Made by a program: the position numbers and the translations under genes
NCBI GenBank assembly: GCA_012841175.1
Contig: DUVG01000041.1
Location: 1 to 8,778, forward strand
Source: Clostridium sp.
Lineage (GTDB): Bacteria; Bacillota; Clostridia; Acetivibrionales; Acetivibrionaceae
DNA length: 8,778 nucleotides
Direction of reading: 5' to 3'
Shown here: in pieces, positions 1 to 5,510 of the stretch
Layout of the letters: each line of letters starts with the position of its first letter
How positions within the stretch are numbered: position 1 is the stretch's first letter
The notes under the pieces: generated by a model
Told to the model about the DNA's origin: nothing
Seen by the model: only the letters and a program-made list of their open reading frames with translations
Databases searched by the model: none

Positions 1-3
1 AAA

Positions 4-23
4 CATATCTGTAAATCCCCCTT
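4..23 (-). promoter_or_regulatory. Possible ribosome binding site and start codon of a gene leaving the window
   Basis: On the minus strand AAGGGGG (17-23) is followed ten bases later by ATG (4-6), after which the window ends. It lies about 70 bases downstream of the strong leftward promoter at 84-112, so a gene probably starts here and continues beyond the left edge. In a phage the large terminase would be expected next, but only one codon is visible, so no product can be named. Confidence 0.3.
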
Positions 24-70
24 CCCTAATAGAACTATTCGACATTGAAATCTAAATTCCTTTTTTGCAC

Positions 71-84
71 TGTAAATAATTACA
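71..84. promoter_or_regulatory. Operator-like dyad TGTAA-N4-TTACA
   Basis: A 14-base interrupted palindrome with 5-base arms overlaps the downstream end of the -10 box and the expected start site (about 77) of the leftward promoter at 84-112. A repressor bound here would block that promoter. The same half-site TGTAA(A/G)T recurs on the plus strand at 10-16, 134-140 and 149-155. The region is very AT-rich, so chance matches are possible, and no cognate regulator is visible. Confidence 0.35.
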
Positions 85-112
85 TTTTAAATCTTTAAAG
101 TTATTTTGTCAA
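84..112 (-). promoter_or_regulatory. Strong sigma-A-type promoter reading left
   Basis: On the minus strand a perfect -35 box TTGACA (107-112) is separated by 17 bases from TAAAAT (84-89), a five-of-six match to the -10 consensus. The predicted transcript starts near 77 and reads towards the possible gene start at 4-6. This is the best promoter match I found in the window. It lies after the recombinase terminator, so it serves the next unit and not the recombinase. Confidence 0.65.
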
Positions 113-183
113 AAAAATTTTCACACCATTTGCTGTAAGTGCATTTTTTGTAAATAGAAGCACCCCTCCCTTTAGAGAAGTGC

Positions 184-213
184 ATTAAAATAGAGTGGCT
201 ATCTTTACCACTC
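184..213 (-). terminator. Intrinsic terminator of the recombinase gene
   Basis: The minus strand folds GAGTGG (208-213) with CCACTC (193-198) around a 9-base loop, followed by TATTTTAAT (184-192). The recombinase stop codon (205-207) lies in the loop and its last two codons form one arm. A six-pair stem with a broken T-run makes it a moderate terminator. Confidence 0.6.
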
Positions 214-1107
214 CAGTGCATCCAAAGCTTCAACCTTATCTTGTTCGGTTGTGACGGTATAAAGATTTGTAGTCATGATATTATCGTGTCCCAGTATCTG
301 TTGAATCGTTGTGATTGCTGTTCCCTCTTTGACTAACTTATATCCAAGAGTATGTCTTAATCGATGGGGAGTTACTTCCACATCCACTCTCTCCCCATAT
401 TTTTCAAGTATAAGGTTAATTGCATTCCTTTTTAAAGCTCCACGCTGTCCTATTAATAGGAAGTCACTTTCATCTACTGATCTTACTGCAATATAATCCT
501 TAATTGCTTTTCTTACATCCTTATTTAAAGGAATACTTCTATTTACATTTCCTTTTCCAATCACCTTTAATAAACCTTTGCGTTCAGATATTTCGATATC
601 TCTTAGTCTAATATTGCATAATTCACTCACCCGAAGTCCTGTTCCAAGAAGTATTTCAATAATACATATATGCATTTTATTCCTGTTTCGATGAATCTCG
701 GCTCGGAGTCTCCTTAACTCCTTTTCTTCTAAACCTTTATATTGTCGAGTATCCCGATTCTTTACTGCTTTTATATTCACTTCTGTAGTAATAGTACCAC
801 TTTCATAGAGCCATTTGCAAAAAGCATTTATACTTGCAATTTTTCTGTTGGCAGTAACCACAGATTCATTGATATTAAGCAGATGCTTCTTATATTCAAT
901 TACATCCAGTTCGATCAGCTTATCAAGTCCACAGTCTGTTCTGTTTCTATACCATCCAATAAAAGTTTTACTGTCCCTAATATAGCAAGCAATGGTATTC
1001 TTGCTACGTTCTTGGCTTCTCAAATATACTTCAAAACCGCTTAAATCAAGCACATGACCACACCTTCCCTTCATTTGGTGTGTCCATGTTACCGTACTAA
1101 TCGGCAT
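205..1107 (-). CDS. Tyrosine recombinase / phage-type integrase (XerC/D-like)
   Basis: This is a site-specific recombinase that cuts and rejoins DNA through a tyrosine-phosphate intermediate, most likely for integration or excision of the element. At 300 residues it has the usual size of a XerC/D-like enzyme. The N-terminal SAM-like DNA-binding domain spans about residues 20-105 and the catalytic domain about 125-295. All catalytic positions are present: Arg159 (GTGLRVSEL), Lys185 (GKGN), His248 and Arg251 (HRLRHT), His274 (LGHDN) and the nucleophile Tyr283. The ATG at 1107 has no ribosome binding site. An in-frame GTG at 1053 has GGAAGGTG seven bases upstream and begins where the family usually begins, so the true protein may be 282 residues. 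It follows the terminase-like gene with a 120-base spacer containing a 19-base direct repeat. A terminator follows the gene. The family call is secure, but its target site is unknown. Confidence 0.93.
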   Translation of the reverse strand: MPISTVTWTHQMKGRCGHVLDLSGFEVYLRSQERSKNTIACYIRDSKTFIGWYRNRTDCGLDKLIELDVIEYKKHLLNINESVVTANRKIASINAFCKWLYESGTITTEVNIKAVKNRDTRQYKGLEEKELRRLRAEIHRNRNKMHICIIEILLGTGLRVSELCNIRLRDIEISERKGLLKVIGKGNVNRSIPLNKDVRKAIKDYIAVRSVDESDFLLIGQRGALKRNAINLILEKYGERVDVEVTPHRLRHTLGYKLVKEGTAITTIQQILGHDNIMTTNLYTVTTEQDKVEALDALEW

Positions 1108-1112
1108 TAATC

Positions 1113-1131
1113 AACTCAATACATAACATTA
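1113..1131. repeat. 19-base direct repeat, copy 1
   Basis: AACTCAATACATAACATTA here matches 1200-1218 (AACTCAATACATAAGATTA) at 18 of 19 bases, 87 bases apart. This copy sits just upstream of the longest recombinase start codon. It could be a core or arm site for the recombinase, or a control site. Confidence 0.6.
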
Positions 1132-1158
1132 ATTATGAATTGTAATCAGCTTGATTTT

Positions 1159-1200
1159 GGGTAGTTTTACCCCTCAAAAAGGGCATTTATCTCGGTAAAA
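1159..1200. other. Competing small hairpins between the direct repeats
   Basis: GGGTA (1159-1163) pairs with TACCC (1168-1172) around a 4-base loop. Alternatively TTTTACC (1165-1171) pairs with GGTAAAA (1194-1200), with CCC and GGG able to pair inside. The two folds share bases and exclude each other. Neither is followed by a T-run on either strand, so I do not call a terminator. The structure fills most of the segment between the two 19-base repeats. Confidence 0.35.
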
Positions 1201-1218
1201 ACTCAATACATAAGATTA
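1200..1218. repeat. 19-base direct repeat, copy 2
   Basis: This is the second copy of the repeat at 1113-1131, with one mismatch (G for C at the fifteenth base). It begins ten bases after the stop codon of the terminase-like gene. The two copies bracket an 87-base period that contains competing hairpins. Confidence 0.6.
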
Positions 1219-1227
1219 TTAGCTTTC

Positions 1228-1770
1228 TTACTCTTCATCAACTCTTACTGTTTCTTCATCATTGTCAGTATTTTCATCTTCGGCATCTAATTCACCATTT
1301 ACCATCTTCAAGAATAATTCTTTCCTTGCAGCTTCGTTTTGACTGGTATCCAATATAAGCTCTTTCTTATCAGACCATTCCTCTGGCATACGATTTCTAA
1401 GGAAGAATGAAATGGCTTGAGCAGACGGTGGCTGATGACGTTTTGTCTTCTCAATCTTGGTTCTCTTTTTTCCATTCTTATCCTCTTCCACAATGGTCTT
1501 GAGTTCTTCATAATCATATCCAGTGCAAATCTTTAATAATGATTTTTCTACATCATTACATAACACGCTCCTGCCCATAGTTACAAGTTCAGAAAGTGTT
1601 TCATGCTCTTTACAATAACGATACCAAGTATCAGGTGATATAGCAAGTTTCTTACAAATCTCTCTTACTGTATCTCCCTGCATTACCCACTCCTGTATGT
1701 CAGATAATCTAGGCAATATGTCCGACTCGTATCTAGTTGTTTTATTTGGAATTCCTTTTCTGCTACCCAT
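1228..1770 (-). CDS. Phage small terminase-like HTH protein (phBC6A51-type)
   Basis: This is probably the DNA-recognition subunit that selects phage DNA for packaging and hands it to the large terminase. A helix-turn-helix is visible at about residues 24-56 (TVREICKKLAISPDTWYRY). A basic stretch (about 99-112) is followed by FFLRNRMPEEWSDK at 123-136, a signature I associate with clostridial phage proteins annotated as small terminase or phBC6A51-family. The C-terminus (159-180) is very acidic. The length of 180 residues suits the family. The ATG is preceded by GGAGGTG at good spacing. The terminator of the preceding small gene lies only about 20 bases upstream, so transcription must read through it. 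A recombinase follows in place of the expected large terminase. Related HTH proteins also serve as transposase-like factors, so the packaging role is inferred. Confidence 0.72.
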   Translation of the reverse strand: MGSRKGIPNKTTRYESDILPRLSDIQEWVMQGDTVREICKKLAISPDTWYRYCKEHETLSELVTMGRSVLCNDVEKSLLKICTGYDYEELKTIVEEDKNGKKRTKIEKTKRHQPPSAQAISFFLRNRMPEEWSDKKELILDTSQNEAARKELFLKMVNGELDAEDENTDNDEETVRVDEE

Positions 1771-1789
1771 GGTTTCACCTCCTTCAACT

Positions 1790-1814
1790 AAAAAAAGAGC
1801 CTTATTATTGGCTC
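1790..1814 (-). terminator. Intrinsic terminator after the 100-residue moron-like gene
   Basis: The minus strand pairs GAGCC (1810-1814) with GGCTC (1797-1801) around an 8-base loop, followed by seven T residues (1790-1796). It begins eight bases after the stop codon of the gene at 1822-2124. Its T-run ends only about 20 bases before the start codon of the terminase-like gene. Confidence 0.75.
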
Positions 1815-1821
1815 CAGATTT

Positions 1822-2124
1822 TTAATCTTGTGTTCCTATATATCTCCACATTCTTGTTTCAATTGTACTACCATCGTATTTTATATTATGTAGTATTTCT
1901 TGCATTTCTAGGTCTAACAAGACTTTATTTATTTCTGTTATTCTATTAATGTAATCTTTATCATCTTTGTATATCTGCTTGTAGAAATCCTTTGTCATAC
2001 ATGAAGTAGGGTTATGCCTAAAATAATCAATTGCTTTTTCTCGAATTTTCTTGTCATTATTTTTCTTTTTTAACTCACTCAATTTTAATAAGCCTTTTAG
2101 AGCATCTTTCACTAACGCATACAT
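1822..2124 (-). CDS. Unrecognised 100-residue protein, independent moron-like gene
   Basis: I do not recognise this protein. It is small, lysine-rich and predicted soluble. After a basic stretch (about residues 20-30) it has an alternating charged helical region; the part around DFYKQIYKDDKDYINRITE followed by LLDLEMQEIL resembles the helices of a winged-helix domain, but weakly. I chose the ATG at 2124 because AGGGTG lies six bases upstream. A longer reading from a TTG at 2154 would overlap the promoter. The gene has its own promoter (2143-2171) and terminator (1790-1814), and sits between two ordinary phage genes. Phage genes arranged like this are often expressed from the silent prophage and benefit the host, for example by excluding other phages. 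That role is inferred from layout only. Confidence 0.65.
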   Translation of the reverse strand: MYALVKDALKGLLKLSELKKKNNDKKIREKAIDYFRHNPTSCMTKDFYKQIYKDDKDYINRITEINKVLLDLEMQEILHNIKYDGSTIETRMWRYIGTQD

Positions 2125-2142
2125 TATCATCACCCTATAACC

Positions 2143-2171
2143 ATTATACTGCAAAGAATCGTACAGGACAA
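2143..2171 (-). promoter_or_regulatory. Promoter of the moron-like gene
   Basis: The minus strand carries TTGTCC (2166-2171, four of six to the -35 consensus), a 17-base spacer and a perfect TATAAT (2143-2148). Predicted transcription starts near 2136, only about 12 bases before the ATG at 2124, giving a very short leader that begins at the ribosome binding site. A terminator lies immediately upstream, so the gene is transcriptionally isolated on both sides. Confidence 0.6.
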
Positions 2172-2175
2172 GCTT

Positions 2176-2199
2176 AAAAGGACTGATTTTACTCAGTCC
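2176..2199 (-). terminator. Intrinsic terminator at the end of the 134-residue gene
   Basis: The minus strand pairs GGACTGA (2193-2199) with TCAGTCC (2180-2186) around a 6-base loop, followed by TTTT (2176-2179). The stop codon of the gene (2189-2191) lies in the hairpin. This is the same stop-in-hairpin arrangement as at the end of the recombinase gene. Confidence 0.65.
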
Positions 2200-2593
2200 C
2201 TATACTTCCTACTTCCATATCAAATTCATCAACCAATCTTTCATCTAAATCCCAAAACCGCACTAGTTCTTCATACATCTCTCTGATTTGCTTGATATCA
2301 GCTTTAGCATCTTCCACCCCCAGTACACAGATTTTCTCAATAGCTGTAGCCAGTAATCCTTTCAAAGTTTCCCTTATTAAGTTTTCAGTTTTCAATGCAA
2401 TCTCCACCTTTCCATATTGGGTTAGGTAGTACATTACCTCTACTGCTCCTGAAAGTAAAGTTGATATTTCAACATTTGCCACATTTTTAATATCTAAACC
2501 AATTAACCATTTATCCCACCAATATAAAAATATCGCCTTACAAGCCAACGTAAAGCGATATATGATATATAAGTGACTATTCAGCTTCTCCAT
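2189..2593 (-). CDS. Unrecognised 134-residue protein in the pre-packaging gene set
   Basis: I do not recognise this product. I chose the ATG at 2593, which overlaps the end of the preceding gene by 17 bases and suggests translational coupling; no clear ribosome binding site is seen there, and a longer reading from 2641 has none either. The N-terminal 30 residues are rich in aromatic and hydrophobic residues (YIIYRF, FLYWWDKWL) but contain charges, so an amphipathic helix is more likely than a membrane span. The remainder is mostly helical and ends in an acidic tail. In related phages this position, between the 'virulence-related' protein and the small terminase, often holds an HNH nuclease, but no HNH residues are visible here. 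A terminator overlaps its stop codon. Confidence 0.6.
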   Translation of the reverse strand: MEKLNSHLYIIYRFTLACKAIFLYWWDKWLIGLDIKNVANVEISTLLSGAVEVMYYLTQYGKVEIALKTENLIRETLKGLLATAIEKICVLGVEDAKADIKQIREMYEELVRFWDLDERLVDEFDMEVGSIGTE

Positions 2594-3320
2594 CTTTGAC
2601 TTTTTCAGGCTTACTCCCACTTCGAAAGGCTGAATTACCATCTAGATTTTCCAACAATATTTTCCTAGCCATCTTATATTCATCACCTATCATTCCAAGT
2701 CGTAGAAGCCATACCCTAAATGCATATTTTTCATTATCAGTAGTTTTAGCCTTAGCAGATGCACGTTTCAATTCTTTGGCTTGTTGATTCAGTAATGCTA
2801 CAAACTGCGTATATGCTTCCAGTTTTTCAGGAGTTACTTCTCCCTCTAGAAATTTGAAGATTAAAGTATTTTTATAAAAATCAAATTCTATTCCTTCACA
2901 ACTTTTCTCACCAATATCTTCAAGGGCTGATTTGAAATCCTCGCAAGTTTCAATTGGTACTTCATTAATTCCTATACTAAAATCAGCACCGACTATATCG
3001 AATGTAGTTCCTAATGATTTTTTTATTAAATGTTGTTTGCTATATATCATATTAGTAAGATTTCTTAGGGTACGACCAGTATGTCCTTCCAATGGAACTA
3101 CCACTTCATATGCTATATGTTCTTTTTCTTCCATGGTTTCATTTATCAATGTATCAAATTCCTCTTCCTTGCCTGATTCTGTTGTAATTCTTCCTTCTCG
3201 GTCAATTGTTATAATTCCTCTTGGTGTTTGTATTTGATATGCAAAACTTGGTGCTCCCATATACTGTACTTTAACTCCAAAATGCTGACCTAATTGTTTA
3301 ACCATTTCTTTTCTATCCAT
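2577..3320 (-). CDS. Phage 'virulence-related' protein family, biochemical role unknown
   Basis: The 247-residue protein resembles a family common in clostridial prophages and usually annotated only as virulence protein. Features I associate with it are the opening MDRKEMVKQLGQHFGV, the segment GAPSFAYQI followed by an acidic linker, EGHTGRTLRNLTNMIYSKQ in the middle and NEKYAFRVWLLRLGMIGDEYK near the end. No enzyme motif or signal peptide is visible. The N-terminal third looks beta-rich and the C-terminus ends in GNSAFR and a short charged tail. I chose the ATG at 3320 (GGAGGG seven bases upstream) over one at 3374 that lacks such a site. It follows the methyltransferase gene and overlaps the next gene, which is its usual setting close to the packaging genes. 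The virulence name carries no experimental meaning that I know of. Confidence 0.68.
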   Translation of the reverse strand: MDRKEMVKQLGQHFGVKVQYMGAPSFAYQIQTPRGIITIDREGRITTESGKEEEFDTLINETMEEKEHIAYEVVVPLEGHTGRTLRNLTNMIYSKQHLIKKSLGTTFDIVGADFSIGINEVPIETCEDFKSALEDIGEKSCEGIEFDFYKNTLIFKFLEGEVTPEKLEAYTQFVALLNQQAKELKRASAKAKTTDNEKYAFRVWLLRLGMIGDEYKMARKILLENLDGNSAFRSGSKPEKVKDGEAE

Positions 3321-3405
3321 TTGTAATCCCTCCAATAATGATTTTGGTAGTGTACACATTACCTCTACATGCACATGAATTCAAGTTAAATGAAGGAATT
3401 CTAGT

Positions 3406-3459
3406 AAGATAAAATGAGCAGAATCAGTAATATATCATGAGCTTTAAATCTGCTGCTCA
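3406..3459 (-). terminator. Probable terminator after the methyltransferase gene
   Basis: The minus strand pairs TGAGCAG (3453-3459) with CTGCTCA (3415-3421), extendable inward by CAG with CTG across a 3-base bulge. TTTTATCTT (3406-3414) follows. The stem begins five bases after the stop codon. The loop is long (over 20 bases), so efficiency is uncertain and it could act as a processing or stability hairpin. Confidence 0.45.
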
Positions 3460-3464
3460 CATTA

Positions 3465-4715
3465 TTATTCGGAATACTGCTCACACTTTAAATTCGAGAA
3501 CCTAAATTGTTGTCCCTCTCTTTCAATAATCACATCATCTCCATTAATACCATCTTTATAATTGATCCATCGTTCAATAATCACCTGACAGTATTTGGAA
3601 TCAAGTTCAGAGCCATAGCATACTCTATCAGTTTTATCGGCAGCAATCAATGTAGTTCCACTGCCGAGAAATGTATCAACAACAATATCACCATATTTAC
3701 TGGAGTTTTTGATTATGTACTCAATTAGTGGTATCGGCTTCATTGTGGGATGGACATCATTTACTCTTGGCTTATCAAAGTTCCAAATTGTAGATTGCTT
3801 ACGGTCACCATTCCAATAATGACTACCTGTTGGCTTCCATCCGAATAATGCTGGTTCATGCTGCCACTGATAAGGCTGTCTTCCCATTACAAATGTATTT
3901 TTTACCCATACGCAACACTGGGAATGCTTAAAGCCTGAATCAACAAATGCTCTTCTAAAAATTAATCCCTTTGCATCTGCATGGAATATATAAATACTTG
4001 CTCCGTCATCAGAAACTTCATAAACTCTTTTGAATGCTTCAAGTAGGAAATTATAAAACTCTTCATCATTCAAGTTGTCATTTTGAATTGTAAGAGCATC
4101 CTCAGTTTTCCCTACATATGAAATTCCATATGGTGGATCTGTAACAGTTAGCTTTGCCTTCTTTCCATTCATTAGTTTTTCTAAAGCTTCAGCCTTTGTA
4201 GCATCTCCGCATATCAATCTATGTTTGCCAAGCAGGATAATATCTCCTGATTGAATCACTGGTTCCTCTGGTGCTTCAGGAATTTCTTCTTCCTCTTCCT
4301 GATCATCTTTTGGCATATATTCATCCCATAACTTCTCTGCTTCAGCAAAGTCTACACCAGTGAGTTCAATATTATAATTTTCTTCTTTCAATTCATCTAA
4401 CAAATGAGCCAGTGCAGATAAATCCCATTCTCCTGTAATTTTGTTTAGAGCAATATTCAGTGCTTTCTCTTTGGTCTTGTCAATCTCAATAACTATACAA
4501 TCGATTTCTTCATGACCTAATTCTTTTAGTACTTTGCTCCTTTGATGCCCACCAATAATTGTCATATCACTATTTACTATAATTGGTTCAACATATCCAA
4601 ACTCGGTAATGCTGCATTTAATTTTCTCGAATTCCTTATCTCCAGGCTTTAAGTCAACCCTTGGATTATACTCAGCATGCTTTAAATCTGATATTTTGAT
4701 TTTTTTAAATTCCAT
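3465..4715 (-). CDS. ParB-domain / site-specific DNA methyltransferase fusion
   Basis: This 416-residue protein joins two domains. Residues 1 to about 130 are a ParB/Srx-like domain with GGHQR at 55-59, where related domains bind nucleotide and DNA. An acidic linker at 137-151 leads to an amino-methyltransferase at about 155-385, which would transfer a methyl group from S-adenosylmethionine to adenine N6 or cytosine N4. The catalytic DPPY is at 193-196, HPTMKP at 322-327 and the cofactor-binding FLGSGTT at 349-355. Motif IV preceding motif I places it in the beta class. No restriction gene is adjacent, so it is probably an orphan enzyme that protects phage DNA. AAAGGAG stands seven bases before the ATG. 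The terminator of the preceding gene lies about 33 bases upstream, leaving little room for a private promoter. The fusion is common before terminase genes in clostridial prophages. Its recognition sequence cannot be read. Confidence 0.92.
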   Translation of the reverse strand: MEFKKIKISDLKHAEYNPRVDLKPGDKEFEKIKCSITEFGYVEPIIVNSDMTIIGGHQRSKVLKELGHEEIDCIVIEIDKTKEKALNIALNKITGEWDLSALAHLLDELKEENYNIELTGVDFAEAEKLWDEYMPKDDQEEEEEIPEAPEEPVIQSGDIILLGKHRLICGDATKAEALEKLMNGKKAKLTVTDPPYGISYVGKTEDALTIQNDNLNDEEFYNFLLEAFKRVYEVSDDGASIYIFHADAKGLIFRRAFVDSGFKHSQCCVWVKNTFVMGRQPYQWQHEPALFGWKPTGSHYWNGDRKQSTIWNFDKPRVNDVHPTMKPIPLIEYIIKNSSKYGDIVVDTFLGSGTTLIAADKTDRVCYGSELDSKYCQVIIERWINYKDGINGDDVIIEREGQQFRFSNLKCEQYSE

Positions 4716-4748
4716 AATAATCTCCTTTCATAAATCTATTTTGGGCAT

Positions 4749-4775
4749 AAAAAAAGGAGCATTTATTAATACTCC
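4749..4775 (-). terminator. Intrinsic terminator after the PUA/EVE-like gene
   Basis: The minus strand pairs GGAG (4772-4775) with CTCC (4756-4759), with three more pairs inside across one mismatch, followed by seven T residues (4749-4755). It begins about 15 bases after the stop codon. A wider pair, AAAAAAGGA (4750-4758) with TCCTTTTTT (4784-4792), competes with it and includes the end of the gene. Confidence 0.7.
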
Positions 4776-4790
4776 AAAATAGTTCCTTTT

Positions 4791-5210
4791 TTATAGCAAT
4801 TCCAATATTTTATTAATTACAGTATCAGAATACTCTTCGTATAAAGTGTTATTGTAAACATTATTTTTCTTGTCTTCATCTGCTAATGGAACTCTAATCC
4901 ATTCCTTATTTTGTTCGAAGACTCTTTTCCATAATATTTTTCTTCCGTAGCCCATAGAATTGGTGCTATTAGGGAAATCAAACTCCTTAATATTTCTTCC
5001 TATTACATATCCTATAGCTTTTATTATTACTGTACTATCTTTAATATTGTAGGACTTAATGTATATAATATCGCCTTTTTTTATTCTTCTTAACATTTCA
5101 TATAAGGAACTCGCTTCTGTTTTGCCCCATCCAATGCAAGCACATTCTTCGCTTATAAAATCACTAGAAACATCCTCATCGTAATAAGCTCCAATACCAA
5201 AAACAGCCAT
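4791..5210 (-). CDS. Small PUA/EVE-like domain protein
   Basis: The 139-residue protein looks like a single compact alpha/beta domain. MAVFGIGAYYD opens it, CIGW follows near residue 25, GDIIYIKSY near 46, IIKAIGYVIG near 62 and ILWKRV near 92. The order 'IGW ... GDIIYIK ... IKAIGxVxG' is what I associate with PUA-like and EVE-like folds, which read modified bases or RNA and occur in restriction and defence proteins. This rests on motif shape, so it is tentative. I prefer the ATG at 5210 (AGAGGGG eight bases upstream) over one at 5216 only two bases from that site. The gene ends at its own terminator and directly precedes the DNA methyltransferase, which makes a role in sensing modified DNA conceivable. 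No convincing promoter is seen upstream, apart from a weak TTGAGT / TATCAA pair. Confidence 0.6.
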   Translation of the reverse strand: MAVFGIGAYYDEDVSSDFISEECACIGWGKTEASSLYEMLRRIKKGDIIYIKSYNIKDSTVIIKAIGYVIGRNIKEFDFPNSTNSMGYGRKILWKRVFEQNKEWIRVPLADEDKKNNVYNNTLYEEYSDTVINKILELL

Positions 5211-5280
5211 GCTCATAACCCCTCTTTATAATTATTTTGATAATATTAACATTGATACATTTTTTCTTTTTCCACTCAAT

Positions 5281-5295
5281 GCCAGCTTCGCTGGC
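5281..5295. repeat. 15-base palindrome GCCAGC-TTC-GCTGGC, copy 1
   Basis: This perfect 6-base-arm palindrome recurs identically at 8753-8767. The minus strand contains GCGAAGC, known as an exceptionally stable mini-hairpin in single-stranded DNA. Here the arms extend to 13 pairs (5274-5302) if plus-strand T-G pairs are allowed. No T-run follows on either strand, so it is not a normal terminator. It lies 17 bases after the stop codon of the 61-residue gene. Confidence 0.7.
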
Positions 5296-5312
5296 GTTGG
5301 GTATGTCTTCAA

Positions 5313-5498
5313 TTATATTTTATATCTATCCAATGATAATTTTAAATAGATATTTTTTACATCTCTAATGAAGCTCTCCTTATCATGCCCAACAGTCCCA
5401 ATTGAACTATAGCTATGTAATATTTGAGCTAATAATTCTTTAGCTTTCTCCTCTTCCATTAAAGCAATATCTTTCAATAAATCATTTTTATTTGTCAT
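5313..5498 (-). CDS. Unrecognised 61-residue protein paired with the 211-residue gene
   Basis: I do not recognise this small protein. It is predicted to be helical: residues 1-30 are rich in Leu, Glu and Lys (DIALMEEEKAKELLAQIL), a short glycine-containing turn follows at about 33-39, and the end is basic. No membrane segment or signal peptide is visible. AAAGGAGG stands about six bases before the ATG, and the gene starts 12 bases after the stop of the 211-residue gene, so the two are almost certainly co-transcribed and probably work together. It is the last gene of the palindrome-bracketed block. A small partner or antidote protein would fit, but nothing in the sequence proves this. Confidence 0.62.
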   Translation of the reverse strand: MTNKNDLLKDIALMEEEKAKELLAQILHSYSSIGTVGHDKESFIRDVKNIYLKLSLDRYKI

Positions 5499-5510
5499 AC
5501 CTTCCCTCCT

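Noticed and set aside
311..1044. Plus-strand open frames opposite the recombinase gene
   Set aside because: They lie inside a well-supported minus-strand gene with all catalytic residues, have no ribosome binding sites and show no protein-like pattern.
1159..1172. GGGTA/TACCC hairpin as a terminator for the terminase-like gene
   Set aside because: A short stem without a T-run on either strand.
1308..1517. Second minus-strand frame of 69 codons inside the terminase-like gene
   Set aside because: It is fully inside a better-supported gene in another frame, and its composition looks like a shadow translation.
1737..1949. Plus-strand frame rich in Phe, Leu and Tyr that could be read as a membrane peptide
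   Set aside because: It is antisense to A-rich minus-strand coding and terminator sequence, which automatically yields Phe/Leu codons; no ribosome binding site or promoter is evident.
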